A DNA stretch of 53,315 nt from Dichomitus squalens LYAD-421 SS1. Its lineage: Eukaryota; Basidiomycota; Agaricomycetes; Polyporales; Polyporaceae. This document shows positions 27,765 to 39,878 of this stretch, piece after piece; positions within the stretch are counted from its first letter, which is position 1; every line of letters begins with the position of its first letter. The position numbers and the translations under genes are program-made. The stretch lies in NCBI RefSeq assembly GCF_000275845.1, contig NW_006766885.1:929271-982585 (forward strand). Reading direction: 5' to 3'. The notes under the pieces are model-generated. The model made no database searches, was not told the DNA's origin, and saw only the letters and a program-made list of their open reading frames with translations.

Positions 27765-29158
27765 GGTGAATGAGCTTGTCGCGGTCTGCAGCGACGGAGG
27801 AGACCGAAAGCGCGGCCAGGTCCCGCTAATCCATTCCGTCACTTCTCGCCCTGTCGGACCGCGACTACCCATATCCGGCAGTCTTCCCCTGCTGTGACAG
27901 CGACGGGTCACACCCATCCCGTACCGCACCACTGGTGCCTTTACTGCTACATAGCTGCCAGTCACTTCTCCCTGTCTACATTGTCCAACCCTCATAGAGC
28001 TCGAGCCCTAGCCAGCGCAATGCGTCCGTCAAGCCAGTTCTTGTGCTCTGCAGTCTGCACAGGCTGCCACACACCATATCTCGCCCGTAGCCACGCCGCT
28101 TCTACTGTCACCGATCACAATTCCTAGAGGTCTCCAGGCGCGCAAGTACTGTGGTCCGCGTCCCGCTTAGCCCACAATCTCGCGCATGCCACGGCTTCGT
28201 CCAGGCATCTGTCCAAAGGTTATCTTTTGGGTTGCCTGAAACCGCACGACCGAATTCCAGCCCCGATCGATCTTAACAGATCTGTCACCTGACTCTACAC
28301 GTCCTCCGTTTAAGTCAACTCTTTTGTTGTTGCCTGTCTGATCTACTTGCTACCTCGGTTCGTTGCGGTTCTGAATGCTTTCAAACAAGCGACGTGGCTT
28401 CCACAACCAGATGTTAGCACTTCGCTGCTTCTAACGTCAGGCGTCTCAGCCCTTAGAGTCAGACCGAAATCGAGCCGTGCTCGGGCAACTACCGGCCGGG
28501 AAATGAAAGTGGGACCTTCGCGGAATCGGGAAACCATTGGAATGACGGCCCATCCGGAGTGGCTTCCTGCTCCGAGTCCTCTGGCCGGTGCACCACCTGG
28601 GAATCAGCAAAAAAGGTCCACAAACAGCATGCAGACCGGCTGGCCTGCGGACACGAGGCAGCTCCGATATCCGTGTACGTCCACAGGGCAGGGTCCCTTG
28701 GAACTTCAGGGTAAAGTCAACGCGGCGTCTCCTCACCCTTCCTTATTCATCCTTTCACGAGGCAAACCTCGTCCTCCTCGCGTCCTTCTAGCACCCCTCC
28801 TTGACGTTCGACCCACACAGCCTCTTTTTCCCTACAGCTACTAAGATCTGACTGCTGATTTAGCAAAACAGTCTCTGCTGTACGCTGCCCAGTGCCCAGG
28901 ACAGCCTCGTGGTCCGGCGGAGGACTCACGGCTTGCTCTCTGCTGTCTCGAGCTACATGCGTCACCTAACATTTGCCGGCGAGTCTGAGTCCGCTTCCGA
29001 GTGTGTGTGGTGTCTGCCCTCGCACAATCCAGTGTCGCCTTGCGCAGAGGGCATGCGCTTCCCTCATCGCCTGGTCTTCAAGTACATATTCCAGAGCTGA
29101 CAGAACTGTCCGACGATCCCATTCACTCCCGCTTCTTTATTTTCGATCCTTCTATTCA
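27765..29158. other. Divergent intergenic region
   Basis: About 1.4 kb separating the minus-strand kinase and plus-strand homeodomain genes, so it serves as promoter space for both. Long pyrimidine-rich stretches and a few open frames without protein character; no gene recognised. Confidence 0.45.
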
Positions 29159-30648
29159 ATGTCGAACCAGCAATCTTTCCCCGACGACCACTTTCATTAC
29201 GGTTGTTTCCCTCGAGCAAGCCGAAGAGGTACACCAACAGGCGGCAACAACAACAACAATAACAATCCGCGACGCGGACTATTTCATCTCGGACAGGGTG
29301 GGCGAACTGTGTTGCCTCCTCTTCATCTTCCGTTTCGAACCTCACGTTCTCCAGGTCTGTTCTCCTTCGGAGTACCTTATACCGTATGAATGAACTCAAT
29401 CCATCTCTCTTCAATGCAGCGCCTGACTCTTCACTATCTTCCCAAATCCCCCAGCAAGATCCCACGCAGACGCACACCGATCCGAGCATAGCACACTTTA
29501 GTCAACAAGGTTGGCAGACTAATCAAGGTAATCATGCCCTTCCTTCGTTCCTTCCCGTCACTGACGGCGCCTCGCCCTTTCATTTATCCGGCGTGCAGTT
29601 CAAGCACACCAGCAGGCCGTCCCCTTCTCTCCTGATCCCCGATACCAGACTCAACAACAGGCCGCGTACGGCTCATATCCGTCTCGCTCATCGCCGAACA
29701 TGATCGGAGCCCCGCACGATTCGCGTATATTACCTCCTCTTAATATGGGTCAATCGCAGATGCCCCCACATATCCCTATGGCGCCTGCTACCCAAGTTCG
29801 CTCACCGACTGGTGGCTATCCAACCTACGCTCCCTATCCTCAGCAACAGCCCAATCCTTACGGCTACCCCACTGCCCCCGATCCTCGCCAACTACCCCCA
29901 CCCATCCCTGCCATGAACCCATACGACGCGTCATCAGGTCTCGGTCATCGACGTGGCTCCCTCGTCGAGAGGTCAAATCCTATGCGTCCTGGCGGGCACG
30001 GAGCTTCTCCTTACCCACGCGTCCCCTCCGCCGCTCCCCACGTCCCCGAGCCTCCGGTAGAGCCCGTGAAGAAGAAACGTAAGCGGGCGGATGCCGAGCA
30101 ACTCAAGGTTCTCAACGAGACCTACAACCGAACAGCGTTCCCCTCGACGGAGGAGCGTATTGAGCTCGCCAAGAAGCTGGGGATGTCGGCGCGCAGCGTT
30201 CAAATATGGTGCGTCTCCAACTCTCACTCTCTTCTTACGTTTGTGCCTCGCACGACAATCGCCTAACTGACTGGTGATCCCTCACTCTCCATGACGTCCC
30301 CGTCATGGCAGGTTCCAGAACAAGCGGCAGGCGATGCGCCAGAGCTCGCGCCAGGCGGCGGCCAGCGCACCGCCAACGACAAGCCAGCCATACCCGGTAT
30401 CAACTCACTCCACCTCTACCTCCACCACACCAGCCCCGCAATCCCAAGGGTACCCGAGCTCGATGACTGGCGCATCGAGCGCGAGTCAGGTAGGGTACAG
30501 AACACCGCGCCCTTCGAGCGACATGGGTGGCATGCACACCGCTGTAGGCCGCTTAAACCCATCACCAAGCCCGTCTTCCCATCGGAGGAGCCACGAGGAA
30601 GACCCGCACAGACACGATGTCCGGCGATTCTCCCCTCCTCCGTTCTAA
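29159..30648 (+). CDS. Homeodomain transcription factor
   Basis: Exons 29159-29354, 29420-29527, 29599-30208 and 30312-30648 give 416 aa. The N-terminal half is low complexity, with an Asn run (from CAACAACAAC repeats), Gln/Pro/Tyr-rich stretches and YPQQQPNPYGYP. The homeodomain begins after a basic patch (VKKKRKRADAEQLKVLNE), continues through FPSTEERIELAKKLGMSARS, and ends with recognition helix VQIWFQNKRQAMR, split by the last intron inside the Trp codon. A Ser/Pro/Thr-rich tail follows. This is a typical (non-TALE) homeodomain, sequence-specific DNA-binding and nuclear. It is not a mating-type HD1/HD2 pair: it stands alone. The stop at 30646 follows RRFSPPPF; downstream frames stay open, so a longer or frameshifted C-terminus is possible. 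Confidence 0.88.
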
Positions 30649-32580
30649 TCGCGGTCCCATCGCACCTCGCCCTCGCGTACCGGGCCACACGTCCGTGTGG
30701 CCACGTCCTCACCTCACGCCCCTTCCTCCCCTCCGTCCATTCTGGCCGCCTCCGGACGCCATGGGCATCCCGCGACCTGCGCTCCGTCATTTTCACCGTC
30801 ATCGGTCCCGGCCGTTCTGCTCCCGTTTCGTCCGAGTCCGCCTCTTACCAAAGGCCCGTTTCCAACGCCTCCCGTTCGCGCCCCGTTATTTGCATTGATC
30901 TTCCACGTTGCAAGATCGTGTATTTATGTAAGGACCTCGCCCCGCAGTGACTTTCCAGCCAGGACAGTCCTCCGTTACGTTCCCTCGTCGTTATCGCACG
31001 CCATCGGATTCGCCGCTCTCACCCGTCAGTACCCTCCGCCTCGGCCTCTCACCATCGTCATTGCATCGCATCTATCTCGTCCATCTCGCCCATCACGTTT
31101 CCAATACCGCACTCTTCGCCTTCTCTCCCACACACTGTATCATCCATCTATACGTACCACTTCGCATCGGCCTTACTGCATTATTATGTACATGAATCGC
31201 CACATCCGCCATTCTTGACTTATCATCTATATGATTACCTCACTACTCTAGTTGCTTCCGTACTTCTGTCCCTTCCTCCCTTCAGTATATTATCAGTCTA
31301 CTATTCTATGTAATATGTTTATGCGCTCGCGTTCGGGGTCTTCTGGTACCTGTCTTGGACTCGCCCGCTCACTACCATTACCACATAGCCTAGAAACAAC
31401 CTGACATCGGTGTTGATCTCTACTTCTTCGGGCCCCTGAGGACCAAGCCTCGAGGCTCCACTTGTCGAGCGTGTCGGGTGTCGGGTGCGTGGGCCTCTTC
31501 CAGTGATAGCTCTACATCGCCTCGCAGTGATAGTGCCTCTCAGTCCCTCGCGGACGCCGTATCCTCTTCCCATTCGACACCGTCGACCCCCATCGACGGT
31601 CGCACTAGAGCCGCCGCCGGCGTCGCCCTCATCCCACGTGGCCGGGGCATAAACGCTAAAAGTACGCTTCTTCGCTCGCGCCGTCACCCGTCCCAAGGTC
31701 CGCGGACACCGGACACGCGGTCAGGCCAGCTAGGTAAGTACCGCCAGACCACCGCCAACGCATGCAAATCTACGAGGCCAGATCTCCGCCTCTGAATCTG
31801 TTGTTCTCGAGCCCCCTGTTGGCGCTAGACCCCGGCCGCTTGGGTGCCAGCCAATGCGTGGGGCACCCCGCACCGAGAAGGCTCGGAGAGCACGCTTAGC
31901 GTGCGGCCTAACGTCGTCGAAGAGCCCTTCACGGAAGCATGTGTATGCCAGTAAAACGCCGGATGCGACACAGATGATGCGTTAGCATCGAGCGCATCGC
32001 GCCGCGGCGAGGCTTTCGGACGGTGACAGGGAGCCTGGGGTGGCACACGGCGCGCGGCGTCTCGTCGAGCTTCAAGTCGCCGATCTGCGTGCGCCTCTGC
32101 ACGTGGGCGCGCGGTCCTGCGAGCTTCGGCCATGTGGATATGTGTACCTCGCCTCGAGGCTCCGGTCACACTTCTCTCAAAATTTGTTTGAACCACACCG
32201 GTCGCACGGGCGAGGTGAGGCACAAGGTTAAGTGGAGACAGCGAACATCGGAGAGCGTTGTATTCCTGTACAATCATGTGGTGCGTGCAAGCAGGCATCG
32301 GGTTTACATAGCATGCGGACGGTATAAACGGAGGAGCGAGAATGCTTAACAATATACAGGGCCGACGCTTGGGCGGTCATGAGTGCGAGGTGAGGAAAGG
32401 AGTCTACCCATCCATCGCCATCGATTGAGATCCCGTAATCCAGTGCTTCTCAAAAGCAAATCGAGATCCCGGATAAGCCAAGAGCCTGGACAACCAATCG
32501 CCGAAGTCAGACACACTCCAGAGAATATTCCAAACAGACAGGACAACACAGCAGCTTACACATGGGAGAAAAGAAGGAAA
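30649..32580. other. Intergenic, possible 3' extension of homeodomain gene
   Basis: To about 31200 the sequence is pyrimidine-rich with overlapping open frames that might be a 3' UTR or a missed tail. From 31300 to 32580 no gene is recognised. It lies between the 3' ends of the homeodomain gene and the minus-strand AA9 gene. Confidence 0.4.
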
Positions 32581-33937
32581 TCAATGGTGCCTCTTGGCGA
32601 GGTGAGAGACATGGCGCTTGACCATGCTACGGCGAGCCTTCGACTTGCACCGGCCAGTCGACGCGGAGGCCGAGGAAGTAGCGATCGAAGACGTCACAGA
32701 ATCTGTAGCAGATGTATGGACAGACGTCGAAACGTGAGCCGACCTCGCCGAGGTGGAAGCCTCCGCGGAGGAAGCGGCAGCGGAGGTAACGTGAGTGGAG
32801 GAAGCAGTCGCGGAGGACTTCGTGGACGAGGGGGCAGGGCCGCTGGCCCCGGAGCCACTCCCCGATCCGGAGAAGGCAGGAGCGGGGCCAGGAATGGTGA
32901 AGCTCTTGAAGCTGTCGGACCAAATATCGGGGAACTTCACATTGTTGTAGACTCCAGGAATCGAAACCAACTCCGAGCCGGAGGGAGTCTGGGTACCACT
33001 GCCAGTCACGGAGAGCTGACTGGGAAGGATCCATCAGTCAGTCGACTTGGGGGTGTAGCTAGCTATGATACTCACGCGCAACTGGGGTAGAACTGAGGCT
33101 GGTTGGCGTCGTGAAGGGCGATACTGCACGCCGTTCAGCGGACCATCATTCAGGAGTCAAGACAAACTCGATGCTTACATTTCGTTGCGGATCAACTACA
33201 AAATGGTAATCATTCGTACTGCAGTCGTCACACAGTACTCAGCGGCTACTCACGTAGTCACCGGGCTTGAGGCCGCTGGGAATAGTGCTGGTCCACTGGA
33301 AGCCGTTGTCGATGAGCTGCGCGGAAGCCCACTTGCCGTTAGAGTAACCGGCAGCATCGATCTTGAACCATTTGGCGTTGGAAGCGTCAAAACTGGTGCA
33401 AGGGCCATCGCAGGAAGTCATGTAAGTGGAGACCGGGCCCAAGTGATCAGCAGGCCACTACGACAGCGAGCGATTAGTGTCTTGAGCTTTATTCTCCTTG
33501 ACCGATTCCGACATCAAAACACGCACAGACAGCCAGTCAAAGACAATTTTGCTTCCAGCAGCGGCAGTGGCGACGAGACCCGCGGGAGACTCGCCGCCCT
33601 TGTTGCATGCGATGTCCGACGAGGTCACGTCAAGAACTGGGTCCAAAGTTAAAACCGAGCCTACAATCCCTTGTTGACGTCATCACATACTGGGACCGTC
33701 ATCGGGAACCTTCCTAACGATGCGCTTAGGGACAGGCGACTCGTAACTGCCTCGTGTGATTCAGTAGCCGCTCCTTAAACTCCGTAACCAGATCGGCACT
33801 CACGGGTCGGTGAATGGAAGCCACCCGGAATAGTTCTTGCCACCTGCTTCAATGCTGTGAACATAACCATGTGCGTTCACAGTGGAGGGCGCAACGAGCG
33901 CGACAGCGAAAGCAAAGAGCGACAGGGAAGTGAACAT
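32581..33937 (-). CDS. AA9 lytic polysaccharide monooxygenase (former GH61)
   Basis: Seven exons (33937-33804, 33746-33691, 33636-33527, 33457-33254, 33195-33179, 33123-33076, 33019-32581) give 335 aa. Signal peptide MFTSLSLFAFAVALVAPSTVNA is followed immediately by HGYVHSI, so processing exposes the N-terminal His of the copper histidine brace. The second copper His is in PADHLGPVSTY, and the axial Tyr in QPQFYPSCAQL. Other family landmarks are DIACNKGG, WFKIDAAGY and GDYLIRNEIIALH. The C-terminus is a Ser/Thr/Ala-rich tail of about 100 residues ending in a basic stretch with several His, and has no CBM1. The enzyme oxidatively cleaves cellulose or related glucans outside the cell using an electron donor plus O2 or H2O2. 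Exon 5 is only 17 nt. Confidence 0.94.
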
Positions 33938-34877
33938 CGTGATCGGAGTTCGGGGGGACGGGGATCGTAAGGACAGAAGACGGGCAGAAACTACCACCGA
34001 CTGGTCTGGATAGGGACAGGGAACGGAAAGGAGAGGGAGGGGAAGGGACAGAGGGTGGTTGACGATGTCGTCGTCCTGGAAGGACCAGTTGAGCCCTTGA
34101 GGCCTTTTCTATACCTTGTACGCGGACTTCGAAACGATCACGCCGAGCCAACAGAGCCTTCGCAATGGGCGTCAGACACCTCAACCGACGCTAACCGAGC
34201 CCGGAGCGCCCTCCTCGGCGCACTTTCCGTTCCGTCTCGCTATTGTCCGTCAACGGTCATTCAACTCAGTGATTGTGGCCAGCAAGTTGTCTGTACAATT
34301 AAAATGGCCACCGGTATGCACCCTCTTGCCCTTGCGCAAGGACGTTGCACTTACAGGCATATGCCGCACCGCAGCTCGGGAAGCATGGCTAGTTTGACTT
34401 CTTCCCCGTCTCATCTGCCGGCGAGCTCCACGCGGCATGTTAATCCCGAGTGACTCTTGCCTTCTTCCTGCCTCTCCGAGTCGTGGTCAATTCCAGAGGC
34501 GAGCTGTGCGCCACCTCTAGAATGTTTTGCCCGTGAGTTGGGCAACATCCTGTGGAGCGTCCGTTATGTTCTCGCTCAGACGAACGTGCACAAAAATGTG
34601 TAGCCGGAATCGCTCCGGACGGTGATCAATCGATTGTGCATGTTGCCGACACTTCGCGCAGATGCGGCTGATGTAGAAGAACCAAGAGCGAGCAGATATC
34701 ATCGCCCTTGTGGCGGTGGCGAACATCTGCTGGCCTTGTCACGACACCGCCAGTGTGTTCTGTATAACCCAGGATTTGGTGATACAAGCAGCCGCAGTGG
34801 GATCATCAGTGTCAAAATGAGATAGCAAGTGGATGTCTGATCGATGCGTGCATTGTAACATGTGGTTCATTCACATT
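33938..34877. other. AA9 promoter side and intergenic
   Basis: On the minus strand TATAGAAAAGG begins at 34113, about 175 bp before the AA9 ATG, and may be its TATA element. No gene recognised in the rest. Confidence 0.45.
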
Positions 34878-37489
34878 CTAAGCATGCTTTGCGTAGCGAC
34901 TTGCTTTCCGTATCCGTTCCCCGTAGAGCCAGAAAAGAATAGGTCTTCCGAAAGGCGGATTTAGAACATCATATGTCAGAGGTAAGAACGGTACGTACGA
35001 CGGAGCACCAATTGCGATAGCAGCGCTCGCCAGGATGGTGTTTCCCTTTCCATAACCCAGAGCGTTGTACATCGCAGGAGCGAACAGCGGGAATACGCAC
35101 GCCGCCACAGATCGGAAGAACGTCACGGCGGCGATAGCTAACGAGGAGACACCAACAGTTAGGTGATTGCGACATCGGACAGCAATAGTCAGATACGTGA
35201 CCAACGTACCTGATGCGGCGTGAAGCGTGAAGGCGTCGATAATGTATATTTGAATGGACTGGAAGTTGAGGATCATCCCAGCGCCGACGAGGACGATACC
35301 GATATCTGGGACTATCCAATGCACGGATGCGCGAGCCGTCCAGCCAGTTATTAGCAGTCCTGTTGGGAGGAGAATCATCCCGGGAAACTTGAATACTAGG
35401 AGTTCGTGTCCAGTCAGCAAAATGGACGCAAGTGGTGTGTTGCATGTTGGGGCTCACGCAAACGATATTCGGGCTTTCCTACACCCCCATTTTTCTTCGC
35501 CAAGCGCATATAAACGACGTCTAGTAATCGTGCACTGATTTGAGATACTCTGGAGAGCCCGATGCCAAGGGTGATATAGTTGAGGCCTGCGATGCCAAGC
35601 GACTCTTGGTAGATTCCCTGGAAGATCAATGGTATCGTAGTGAGAAAGACTATGAAAATCCGATGAGTAATGAGCTCGTTGGCCATCTGACGAATGTGTA
35701 CGCACGGTATAAAGTCCCGTAGATAAACGCCATGTAGGAGCGCAAAAGCTGAATGATAGGCTCTCGGAAGAAGAGCATAAATGGACGAATGAGTGCCTTC
35801 TGGACGATGCTCTTCCACCTGGAAACGTGAGAGGGATAAGAAACAGTGCACTGGATGCACAGATTGCAAGGCCCACTTTCTATCCGCGCCGTCAAAGACA
35901 GTACGGACTCTTGGATGACGGTCACCTTTCTCTGAGTCGGCAAGCTCCTTCCTGAAACGCTTTGCTTTTCTCGCAAGCAAGACTGGGGGGTACGCTACAT
36001 CAAGGATAGATCAGAAAAAGGACTAGGAAGTCATCCTTGGCCTGTCACCCAGAATAAGCTCACTTTCTTCAAGTACGAGCAATCCAACAAGCTGTACCGC
36101 AACCGCCACGATTGTCGGGGCCCAGAACTGGACAGAACGGATCTCCTTCTACCAGGGACTCCATCAGTAAAACCGACAATCTCTGAGTGCTGAAAACTCT
36201 TAAATAGCACCTCCCGCCAACTTGCGCTCTGCATCCTGCAGTTCTCCGGCATCTGTTCTCCTTCAAATCAGATAGGGAGCATCCCTGGCTACTCGCAATC
36301 CTGCATGAGAGCTCTGGGGGCTTTTGGACGCTTTGTGCACCTGGTGTCGGTGACACAATCCGACCTCTCAGGCGAGTTCTTACAGGTATTGCGCGCTAAC
36401 GGGTGGCGGTGCGTAGACGCCTATAAATTCCCTTACAAGGCAGCTCTTAGAGCTTTGAAAGGTTTTACTCGGCACTCTAAGACCTGCGCAGGTTTTTCTG
36501 ATGTCGTGCAGAAAGGACGTTGGACTTACAACCCATCTCCAATCTCCTTTTGTTGCGATCCAGGCAACGCATATAGGGCCAACGACTGGACCCAACAAAG
36601 GCGCCAGAGTATAAACAGCGACGGCTTGACCTCGCTGTTCGGGTCTCCACACGTCTCCGAGGACCCCGCCGGCAATCTTCACAGAAGTATATGTAGTCAG
36701 CACCGATCAAGCGAGTACATGCACCGGCTTACCGCCAGTAGTCCGTTCCCCCCGGACCCAGACAGGAAGCGGAACGCGAGCAGCTCCCGCTCGTTCCGCG
36801 CCCATGCGCAAGCAAAATTCCACACTGTCGAAACGAACCGTTGGGAAAGTTGGAGTCCAGCTGAAGTCAATAGAAGATCGACACGGACCGAGATACCAGA
36901 AGTTCGCTCACTGCAGTACCCGTTGACGACCGAACACCTAGCTCATCGGGCCTAGTATGAGGGGTCCAGGGGCTACCACGTCTTCTCGTCAGCTAGAAAC
37001 GAGTGAATGGCGACACGAGAGACAAACCATAGCCACCAAGAAACATCGATGTTAGCAAAGCAACGACGGTTTCGTTGGTAACGCCAAATTGGGCGGCGAT
37101 GCGATGACTGGTCGGGGCCATCATCGAAGACGAGACAGGGCTTATAAAGACGTAGGCGGAGACCATAGTAGTGATGGCCCATTTCTTGCCAAATGCCCAA
37201 CTACAACACGCAAAGTCAGGGTTGGACGTCTCGAGACCTATGGGCCACCCAAGACGTACTTTCTCGGGTTCTGCGGATCGTCGGGTCCATCCCAGTCCAC
37301 GATGTACGTAGACTCGTCTGCCAGGTCACTAGGAATATCGGGGAAGTCAGCCTTGTCCGATTCGATCTTGCTTCCCAGCCCCTGATCCACAAGGGTGGGA
37401 AGTGTGTGGTCGTGAACGGAAGCAATGGAGGATCTGGTGGAGCCTTGTCGCGCTTCCTGGTCCACCACGCTGCTTGAGGGTTTCTTCAT
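34878..37489 (-). pseudogene. MFS transporter (DHA1-like) with apparent nonsense codon and frameshift
   Basis: From 37489 (MKKPSSSVVDQEARQ) to a stop at 34880-34878 the segments follow a 12-helix major facilitator of the multidrug/polyamine type: cytosolic tail ending DWDGPDDPQNPR, NWAFGKKWAITTMVSAY, then GPLILGPMS-stop-VFGRQRVL where the loop 2-3 motif normally has Glu (TAG at 36940-36938 in place of an expected GAG). The next exon joins out of frame to VWNFACAWARNERELLAF by the splice sites I can see. Later parts are clean: GGVLGDVWRPEQRGQAVAVY, GPVVGPICVAWIATKGDWRW, APTIVAVAVQLVGLLVLEE, IYGTLYLFLTTIPLIFQG, LPTGLLITGW, FWLYGERIRKAS. The gap after GDWRWV is a 402-bp intron-like segment. With a stop in the second helix-loop, the product should be non-functional unless an unseen splice form rescues it or the base is a sequencing error. 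Confidence 0.65.
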
Positions 37490-38558
37490 GTGGTTCGCCG
37501 GGGAATTCGTGCGCCTTCCTGGCAGAACTTATAAGGGGCATCGGACAACCGAGCGCTGCGGAACTCCTCAAGCGAAACCAAAGATATCCTCGTATCATTT
37601 CCCGACAGCAGCATGTAGAAAGCACGATATGGGGGCGCCCCACAAGAAGAGAGTCCGAGTAAAACCGATTCGGGTGGAACGTCCACAGGGGGGAAATGCA
37701 ACGCTCGAAGCGCGGGCCGGGTGATTCTTTCGACCAATGGTCGATCTTCAAACAACGGACGGCAATCTATGGAAGAGACTGAGTCAGTCGTACGTACTCC
37801 ATGACGGTGATAAGTACATAGCCGGAGGAATCGTGGAGGGGCGCTTACTATTATCAGGCCGGGAATTGCTCGAGAAGACGCACAAAAGGTCGAGTTGGCG
37901 CCATTACGCATACCAAAGATCAGTACTGGTGCCATTCAACGGTTCTTTTGTACATGTTTAGAAGGCTCTGTGGAGTAACGACACTTCTAGAGCAGCGTCT
38001 TCGATGGGCTCTAGTGAAGATAGCCTAATGCTTCTTCTCGGCAGTGACACCGGCTCACCGTAGAATATGACTACAAACCGCTTCCTGTTGTAAGAGCGGA
38101 TGGCAACTACAAGCTCCAAGGAGGTATCAACAGATAGCAACAAGGAGGGACGAACCGGAAACACAATGTTCGTACGGGCAGATCAACAAGAATGATGTCG
38201 AGAACCTGCAGTGCCGGCCTGGACAACGAGGGGGGCACATGACCACATGATACATCCAGCAGTATCGTACACGAGCCGACGGCAAGTTCTGTTCTGTTAC
38301 GAGAATCAGTACACATTGAGACCACAGTACACGCTAATGGTACAATCCAAACGATAGCTAGGGAGCATCAGGGCGATCGTCATCCGTGGGGTGGAGCACG
38401 TACAGACTGCCATATAACCAGAGTACAGCACAAAACTCGAAGTCAAGAGGTGTATGTGCCAATGATCGATCAATCATTGGGGCTCGAGTATGCGTATCAT
38501 GCGCTGTCTCAGCTGGGAGGGATGGGGCGAGATGGCGAGAAGGTCACCGAGCTCAAGA
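37490..38558. other. Intergenic, no gene recognised
   Basis: A minus-strand frame at 37935-37486 is open for 149 codons directly upstream of the transporter but has no recognisable domain. Otherwise nothing. Confidence 0.4.
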
Positions 38559-39878
38559 TCATCGGGGCAAATGCTCGGCCGAGGCCGAGGGGGTCGGTCG
38601 GAAGGGTGACCTCTTCGGCACCGCAGGGGCTACACTTGGCTGCGCCGTCTGGGATGTAGGGGCGCCGCCGCGCGTCATGTCAACAGAGCCCCATCTAGAG
38701 CTATTGGACTGTCGACGGACATTGAGGGGTGCGACGGCGAACATCGGTGCTGTGGGCAAGCGTTGAATCTCACGGAGCGAGAAGATCGTAGAAAGCGAGG
38801 AGATCGAATTCGGCCTCCTGGAGGGTGCTGGGGAGGGGGCGGTGTCTCTGGCGGCGTCCTGGGTCGCATTCTTGGTCAGCCACCGTATCTGCGGAGGCGC
38901 AGAGGGGTTGGAGTTGGTGCGGGCGCGGATTAAGGACGGCATGGAGGAGTTTGGCATGGAGATAGGGGAGGGTAAAGCGGACGATGTGCGACTGCTGCTA
39001 CCCTCATGACGCATGAAGGTCGTGCTCTCAGAGCTCCCTGAGGTCGATGCCGTAGGAGAAGGAATGCAAATCTCGAGCTTCACCGGAGTCGTGTCGGTGA
39101 CGATAGCAGGCGCAGGTGGTTTGGGCATCTCAGTCATCCACGCTGGCGCACTTGCAGGGATCGTCTCCAGCTGCAGCGCGAACGGCTGCGACCGGATGAA
39201 GCGCTCGTGCTGCTCTAGCGGCGCGGATGCTGAAGAGTAGATACTCGCTGTGTCCGCACTCAGCGAGTTGGCCCGCGTTAGGCCTCCGGTTGTTGGAACG
39301 CCAAGGGTGACGCTCGGACGCGTTCCGTGCCCTTGCTTCGTCTTCGGGTAGTAGGGTACTCCACCAAGATGTTTCATGTCCTGCGGCCGGAGGATGAACT
39401 GCTTCAGCTTCGCGCTGTCCGGGGAGGACCTATTGGAGGAGCGTTTGGACGATGGCGCAAGCGAGGTTTGGGACTGATGAGCCGGTTGTTGCACAGAGCG
39501 GATGAGCTCATAGTATGAAACCCCTTCGGAAGGAACTCCGCGCGCGCCGCCCTTCGTCTTCAGCGTGACTGCGACGGGATTCGCACCTGTAGAGATCGCG
39601 AAGGCGGCGCTGTTTTCGTACATCTCCACGTCCACCGGACCCGAGATGCGGCGTTTATGCAACTTAGCCTTCTTCAGTTTCTTCCGGTCCTTCAGGATGC
39701 ACCACGAAATGGCGATGATGAGGTTTAAGCCTACCACAACCACGACGATGCCTGCGATGAGCGGTGGTGTGAGCCCTACATCTCTCTTCGCGAACGTCTG
39801 CACAGGCGTAAGTCTTACTCTCCTATGCGCAACGAACGTCGAAACACTCACATGCGTACTGCTGCCCGAGGACGACAT
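38559..39878 (-). CDS. Single-span membrane protein of unknown function
   Basis: Two exons, 39878-39852 (27 nt, MSSSGSSTH) and 39797-38559, give 421 aa; the 54-bp intron has no stop in frame, so the raw frame reads through it. A short N-terminus precedes one strongly hydrophobic span (PPLIAGIVVVVVGLNLIIAI) flanked on the inner side by basic residues (KDRKKLKKAKLHKRR), which predicts an outside N-terminus and a long cytosolic tail. The tail is Ser/Pro/Thr-rich and low complexity with many potential phosphorylation sites and a repeated SSR/SSP character. I recognise no domain. An upstream in-frame ATG at 39977 could add 33 residues without a clear signal peptide, so the shorter start is preferred. 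Confidence 0.65.
   Translation of the reverse strand: MSSSGSSTHVSVSTFVAHRRVRLTPVQTFAKRDVGLTPPLIAGIVVVVVGLNLIIAISWCILKDRKKLKKAKLHKRRISGPVDVEMYENSAAFAISTGANPVAVTLKTKGGARGVPSEGVSYYELIRSVQQPAHQSQTSLAPSSKRSSNRSSPDSAKLKQFILRPQDMKHLGGVPYYPKTKQGHGTRPSVTLGVPTTGGLTRANSLSADTASIYSSASAPLEQHERFIRSQPFALQLETIPASAPAWMTEMPKPPAPAIVTDTTPVKLEICIPSPTASTSGSSESTTFMRHEGSSSRTSSALPSPISMPNSSMPSLIRARTNSNPSAPPQIRWLTKNATQDAARDTAPSPAPSRRPNSISSLSTIFSLREIQRLPTAPMFAVAPLNVRRQSNSSRWGSVDMTRGGAPTSQTAQPSVAPAVPKRSPFRPTPSASAEHLPR

Noticed and set aside
29250..29275. CAACAACAAC repeat as a possible CRISPR-like or regulatory array
   Set aside because: It is a short trinucleotide run encoding Asn in the homeodomain protein.
29159..30648. 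Homeodomain gene as part of a mating-type A locus
   Set aside because: It is a lone typical homeodomain gene; no divergent HD1/HD2 partner is present and its neighbours are NDR kinase and AA9.
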